From NCBI GenBank assembly GCA_033782935.1, contig JAWQEG010000488.1, positions 930,001 through 994,000 of the forward strand: a DNA stretch of 64,000 nt. Reading direction: 5' to 3'. Every line of letters starts with the position of its first letter. Position 1 is the first letter of the stretch. Origin of the DNA: Petrolisthes cinctipes (taxonomy: Eukaryota; Arthropoda; Malacostraca; Decapoda; Porcellanidae). Both the position numbers and the translations under genes were made by a program. Shown in pieces: positions 60,587-64,000 of this stretch. A model generated the notes under the pieces. It was not told the origin of the DNA, ran no database searches, and saw nothing but the letters and a program-made list of their open reading frames with translations.

Positions 60587-61384
60587 GTGTTAGAGTATTT
60601 TCAAAATACAGGCCAAAAACATACTGAAAATCGATCTTTTAGGGGCCCAAAAGTCGATATGTGCATGCATCTTCTGTACCCGTTTATATCTCAAATTCTG
60701 GCCCTAAACACCCGAAAATTCGATATTTTGGGGTCCCAGAAGCGACCTGTACATGCCTACTCCGTGTTAGAGTATTTTCAAAATTCAGGCCCAAAACATG
60801 CTAAAAATCGATCTTTTAGGTGCCAAAAAGTCGATATCTCAGATTCAATCCCAAAACACCCGAAAATTCGATATTTAGGGGTCCCAGAAGCGATCTGTAC
60901 ATGCCTACTCCGTGTTAGAGTATTTTCAAAATACATGCTCAAAACATACTGAAAATCGACATTTTAGGTGCCAAAAAATCGATATCTCAAATTCAGTCCC
61001 AAAACACCCGAAAATTCGACATTTAGGTGTCCCAGAAGCGATCTGTACATGCCTACTCCGTGTTAGAGTATTTTCAAAATACATGCTCAAAACATACTGA
61101 AAATCGATCTTTTAGGTGCACAAAAGTCGATATGTGCATGCATCTTCAGTACCCGTTTATATCTCAAATTCAGGCTCAAAACACCCGCAAATTCAATATT
61201 TTGGGGTCCCAGAAGCAATCTGTACATGCCTACACAGTGCTAGAATATTTTCAAAATATAGGCTAAAAACATGCTAAAAATCGACATTTTAGGTGCCAAA
61301 AAATCGATATCTCAAATTCAGTCCCAAAACACCCGAAAATTCGATATTTAGAGGTCCCAGAAGGTATCTGTACATGCCTACTCC
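60587..61384 (+). repeat. Chimeric region: A, B/C hybrid, A2/C hybrid, A-C dimer
   Basis: A1 60587-60763, then 60764-60911 (148 bp), which starts as B1 (tattttcaaaattcaggccc) and continues as C1 with the 29-bp deletion. Next, 60912-61059 (148 bp) starts as A2 (acatgctcaaaacatactg) and continues as C2 (cgacattttaggtgcc). Then an A2-C2 dimer, 61060-61384. 60764-60911 is the reciprocal type of X (C front, B body). Confidence 0.87.
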
Positions 61385-63552
61385 GTGTTAGAGTATTTTC
61401 AAAATACAGGCCAAAAACATACTGAAAATCGATCTTTTAGGTGCCCAAAAGTCGATATGTGCATGCATCTTCTGTACCCGTTTATATCTCAAATTCTGGC
61501 CCTAAACACCCGAAAATTCGATATTTTGGGGTTCCAGAAGCGATCTGTACATGCCTACTCAGTGTTAGAGTATTTGCAAAATACAGGCCCAAAACATGCT
61601 GAAAATCGATATTTTAGATGCCCAAAGTCAATATGTGCATGTATCTTCTGTACCCGTTTATATCTCAAATTCAGGCTCAAAACACCCGAAAATTCAATAT
61701 TTTGGGGTCCCAGAAGCAATCTGTACATGCCTACACAGTGCTATAATATTTTCAAAATATAGGCTAAAAACATGCTAAAATTCGATATTATAGGTGCCAA
61801 AAAATCGATATCTCAAATTCAGTCCCATAATACCCGAAAATTCGATATTTAGAGGTCCCAGAAGGTATCTGTACATGCCTACTCCGTGTTAGAGTATTTT
61901 CAAAATACAGGCCAAAAACATACTGAAAATCGATCTTTTAGGTGCCCAAAAGTCGATATGTGCATGCATCTTCTGTACCCGTTTATATCTCAAATTCTGG
62001 CCTTAAACACCCGAAAATTCGATATTTTGGGGTCCCAGAAGCGATCTGTACATGCCTACTCCGTGTTAGAGTATTTTCAAAATTCAGGTCCAAAACATGC
62101 TGAAAATCGATATTTTTGGTGCCCAAAGTCAATATGTGCATGTATCTTCTGTACCCGTTTATATCTCAAATTCAGGCTCAAAACACCCGAAAATTCAATA
62201 TTTTCGGGTCCCAGAAGCAATCTGTACATGCCTACTCAGTGTTAGAGTATTTTCAAAATACAGGCCAAAGCATGCTGAAAATCGATATTTTAGATGCCCA
62301 AAGTCAATATGTGCATGTATCTTCTGTACCCGTTTATATCTCAAATTCTGGCTCAAAACACCCGAAAATTCAATATTTTGTGGTCCTAGAAGCAATCTGT
62401 ACATGCCTACTCAGTGCTAGAATATTTTCAAAATATAGGCTAAAAACATGCTAAAAATCGACATTTTAGGTGCCAAAAAATCGATATCTCAAATTCAGTC
62501 CCAAAACACCCGAAAATTCGATATTTAGAGGTCCCAGAAGGTATCTGTACATGCCTACTCCGTGTTAGAGTATTTTCAAAATACAGGCCAAAAACATCCT
62601 GAAAATCGATCTTTTAGGTGCCCAAAAGTCGATATGTGCATGCATCTTCTGTACCCGATAATATCTCAAATTCTGGCCCTAAACACCCGAAAATTCGATA
62701 TTTTGGGGTCCCAGAAGCGATTTGTACATGCCTACTCCGTGTTAGAGTATTTTCAAAATTCAGGCCCAAAACATGCTGAAAATCGATATTTTTGGTGCCC
62801 AACGTCAATATGTGCATGTATCTTCTGTACCCGTTTATATCTCAAATTCAGGCTCAAAACACCCGAAAATTCAATATTTTGGGGTCCCAGAAGCAATCTG
62901 TACATGCCTACTCAGTGCTAGAATATTTTCAAAATATAGGCTAAAAACATGCTAAAAATCGATCTTTTAGGTGCAAAAAGTCGATATCTCAAATTCAGTC
63001 CCAAAACACCCGAAAATTCGATATTTAGGGGTCCCAGAAGCGATCTGTACATGCCTACTCCGTGTTAGAGTATTTTCAAAATACATGCTCAAAACATACT
63101 GAAAATCGATCTTTTAGGAGCACAAAAGTCGATATGTGCATGCATCTTCAGTACCCGTTTATATCTCAAATTCAGGCTCAAAACACCCGAAAATTCGATA
63201 TTTTGGGGTCCCAGAAGCGATCTGTACATGCCTACTCCGTGTTAGAGTATTTTCAAAATTCAGGCCCAAAATATGCTGAAAATCGATATTTTTGGTGCCC
63301 AAAGTCAATATGTGCATGTATCTTCTGTACCCGTTTATATCTCAAATTCAGGCTCAAAACACCCGAAAATTCAATATTTTGGGGTCCCAGAAGCAATCTG
63401 TACAGTGCTAGAATATTTTCAAAATATAGGCTAAAAACATGCTGAAAATCGATATTTTAGGTGCCAAAAAATCGATATCTCAAATTCAGTCCCAAAACAC
63501 CCTAAAATTCGATATTTAGAGGTCCCAGAAGGTATCTGTACATGCCTACTCC
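61385..63552 (+). repeat. 501-bp trimer, 676-bp tetramer, 500-bp and 491-bp trimers
   Basis: 61385 (A1-B2-C), 61886-62561 (A1, B1 62063, B2 62239-62413 with one base lost in aggccaaagcatgctg, C2), 62562 (500 bp, one base lost in ggtgcaaaaagtcg of C1), and 63062 (491 bp, an A2 front with A1-like tail attcgatattttgggg). The tetramer here has two ordinary B monomers rather than B plus X. Confidence 0.87.
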
Positions 63553-64000
63553 GTGTTAGAGTATTTTCAAAATACAGGCCAAAAACATACTGAAAATCGA
63601 TCTTTTAGGTGCCCAAAAGTCGATATGTGCATGCATCTTCTGTACCCGTTTATATCTCAAATTCTGGCCCTAAACACCCGAAAATTCGATATTTTGGGGT
63701 CCCAGAAGCGATCTGTACATGCCTACTCCGTGTTAGAGTATTTTAAAAATTCAGTCCCAAAACATGCTGAAAATCGATATTTTTGGTGCCCAAAATCAAT
63801 ATGTGCATGTATCTTCTGTACCCGTTTATATCTCAAATTCAGGCTCAGAACACCCGAAAATTCAATATTTTGGGGTCCCAGAAGCAATCTGTACATGCCT
63901 ACACAGTGCTTGAATATTTTCAAAATATAGGCTAAAAACATGCTGAAAATTGATATTTTAGGTGCCAAAAAATCGATATCTCAAATTCAGTCCCAAAACA
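63553..64000 (+). repeat. Last trimer, cut by the window end
   Basis: A1 63553-63729, B1 63730-63905 and the first 95 bases of C (63906-64000). With the preceding C (63405-63552) it reproduces 59938 to about 60533 at an offset of 3,467 bp. Shared variants: caccctaaaattcg, ggctcagaacacccg, gtgcttgaatattttc and gaaaattgatattttagg. The duplication continues beyond the window. Confidence 0.88.

Larger units (their letters stand above)
1..64000 (+). repeat. Satellite DNA array with higher-order repeat structure, fills window
   Basis: Every base can be assigned to a 148-177 bp monomer of a single family, all in one orientation, with no spacer and no foreign insertion. Each monomer opens with gtgttagag or gtgctagaa and closes with ctgtacatgcctactcc or a variant. 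Three monomers make a 490-501 bp unit. Reading from start to end I count about 387 monomers in about 136 units. Both array ends lie outside the window, since it opens in a monomer tail and closes inside a C monomer. Such arrays are typical of centromeres or heterochromatic blocks. I do not recognise the family, so the chromosomal location is inference. Confidence 0.97.

Noticed and set aside
1..64000. CRISPR array
   Set aside because: There are no short identical repeats separated by unique spacers; the whole monomer is repeated, and unit lengths of 148-177 bp are far outside CRISPR dimensions.
1..64000. rRNA, tRNA or snRNA tandem cluster
   Set aside because: I see no conserved rRNA motifs, no tRNA A/B box pairs with cloverleaf potential, and no Pol III terminator pattern in the monomer.
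1..64000. Transposon or retroelement origin of the repeat, or an inserted element
   Set aside because: There are no terminal inverted repeats, target-site duplications, poly(A), LTR or polymerase-like coding stretches. Unit boundaries are set only by periodicity.

Overview
The whole 64-kb window is one uninterrupted, head-to-tail tandem satellite array. I see no gene, RNA gene, mobile element, CRISPR array or unique-sequence gap. Every stretch reads as a monomer of one AT-rich family (56 of 148 bases are G/C in one short monomer counted by hand), always in the same orientation. This architecture (nucleosome-scale monomers, multi-monomer higher-order repeats, almost no divergence between higher-order units, no transposons) is what is known from centromeric or other heterochromatic satellite DNA of eukaryotes with large genomes. 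I do not recognise the family, so I do not name an organism. The pattern of CpG to CpA changes fits a genome with cytosine methylation, such as a plant or vertebrate, but that is inference.

Hierarchy. (1) The full-length monomer (176-177 bp) is a diverged pair of ~88-bp halves. (2) Three monomers form the basic higher-order unit: A (177 bp), B (176 bp) and C (148 bp, with a 29-bp internal deletion), giving a 501-bp trimer. (3) Two trimer versions, type 1 (A1-B1-C1) and type 2 (A2-B2-C2), tend to alternate, giving ~1,002-bp hexamers. A 10-bp deletion at the end of B gives 491-bp trimers and one further lost base gives 490 bp. (4) Larger blocks of 1.5, 2.2, 3.1, 4.8, 5.4 and ~10 kb are duplicated within the window. 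I parsed about 387 monomers in about 136 units.

Layout. 1-1354: mixed units (monomer BXC trimer, 491-bp trimer, hybrid dimer). 1355-5274: eight 490-bp trimers. 5275-6756: second copy of the first block. 6757-8229: more 490-type trimers. 8230-14544: 501-bp hexamers interrupted by dimers and a lone monomer. 14545-19550: most regular 501-bp run. 19551-25689: alternating 491/500-508-bp trimers. 25690-29372: 501-bp trimers with one tetramer. 29373-39518: rearranged second copy of 19.4-28.9 kb. 39519-44310: mixed, then 491/500 alternation. 44311-52838: 501-bp trimers with an internal 4,844-bp-spaced duplication. 52515-58778: two nearly identical 3,132-bp blocks. 59103-64000: the most disordered part, with chimeric monomers and dimers.

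Nothing encodes a protein that I can support. Open frames of up to 165 codons recur only because the satellite period recurs. The interest lies in how the array evolves: microhomology-flanked deletions, reciprocal crossover products, whole-monomer gains and losses, a dyad symmetry kept by a paired substitution, and stacked duplications of very different age.
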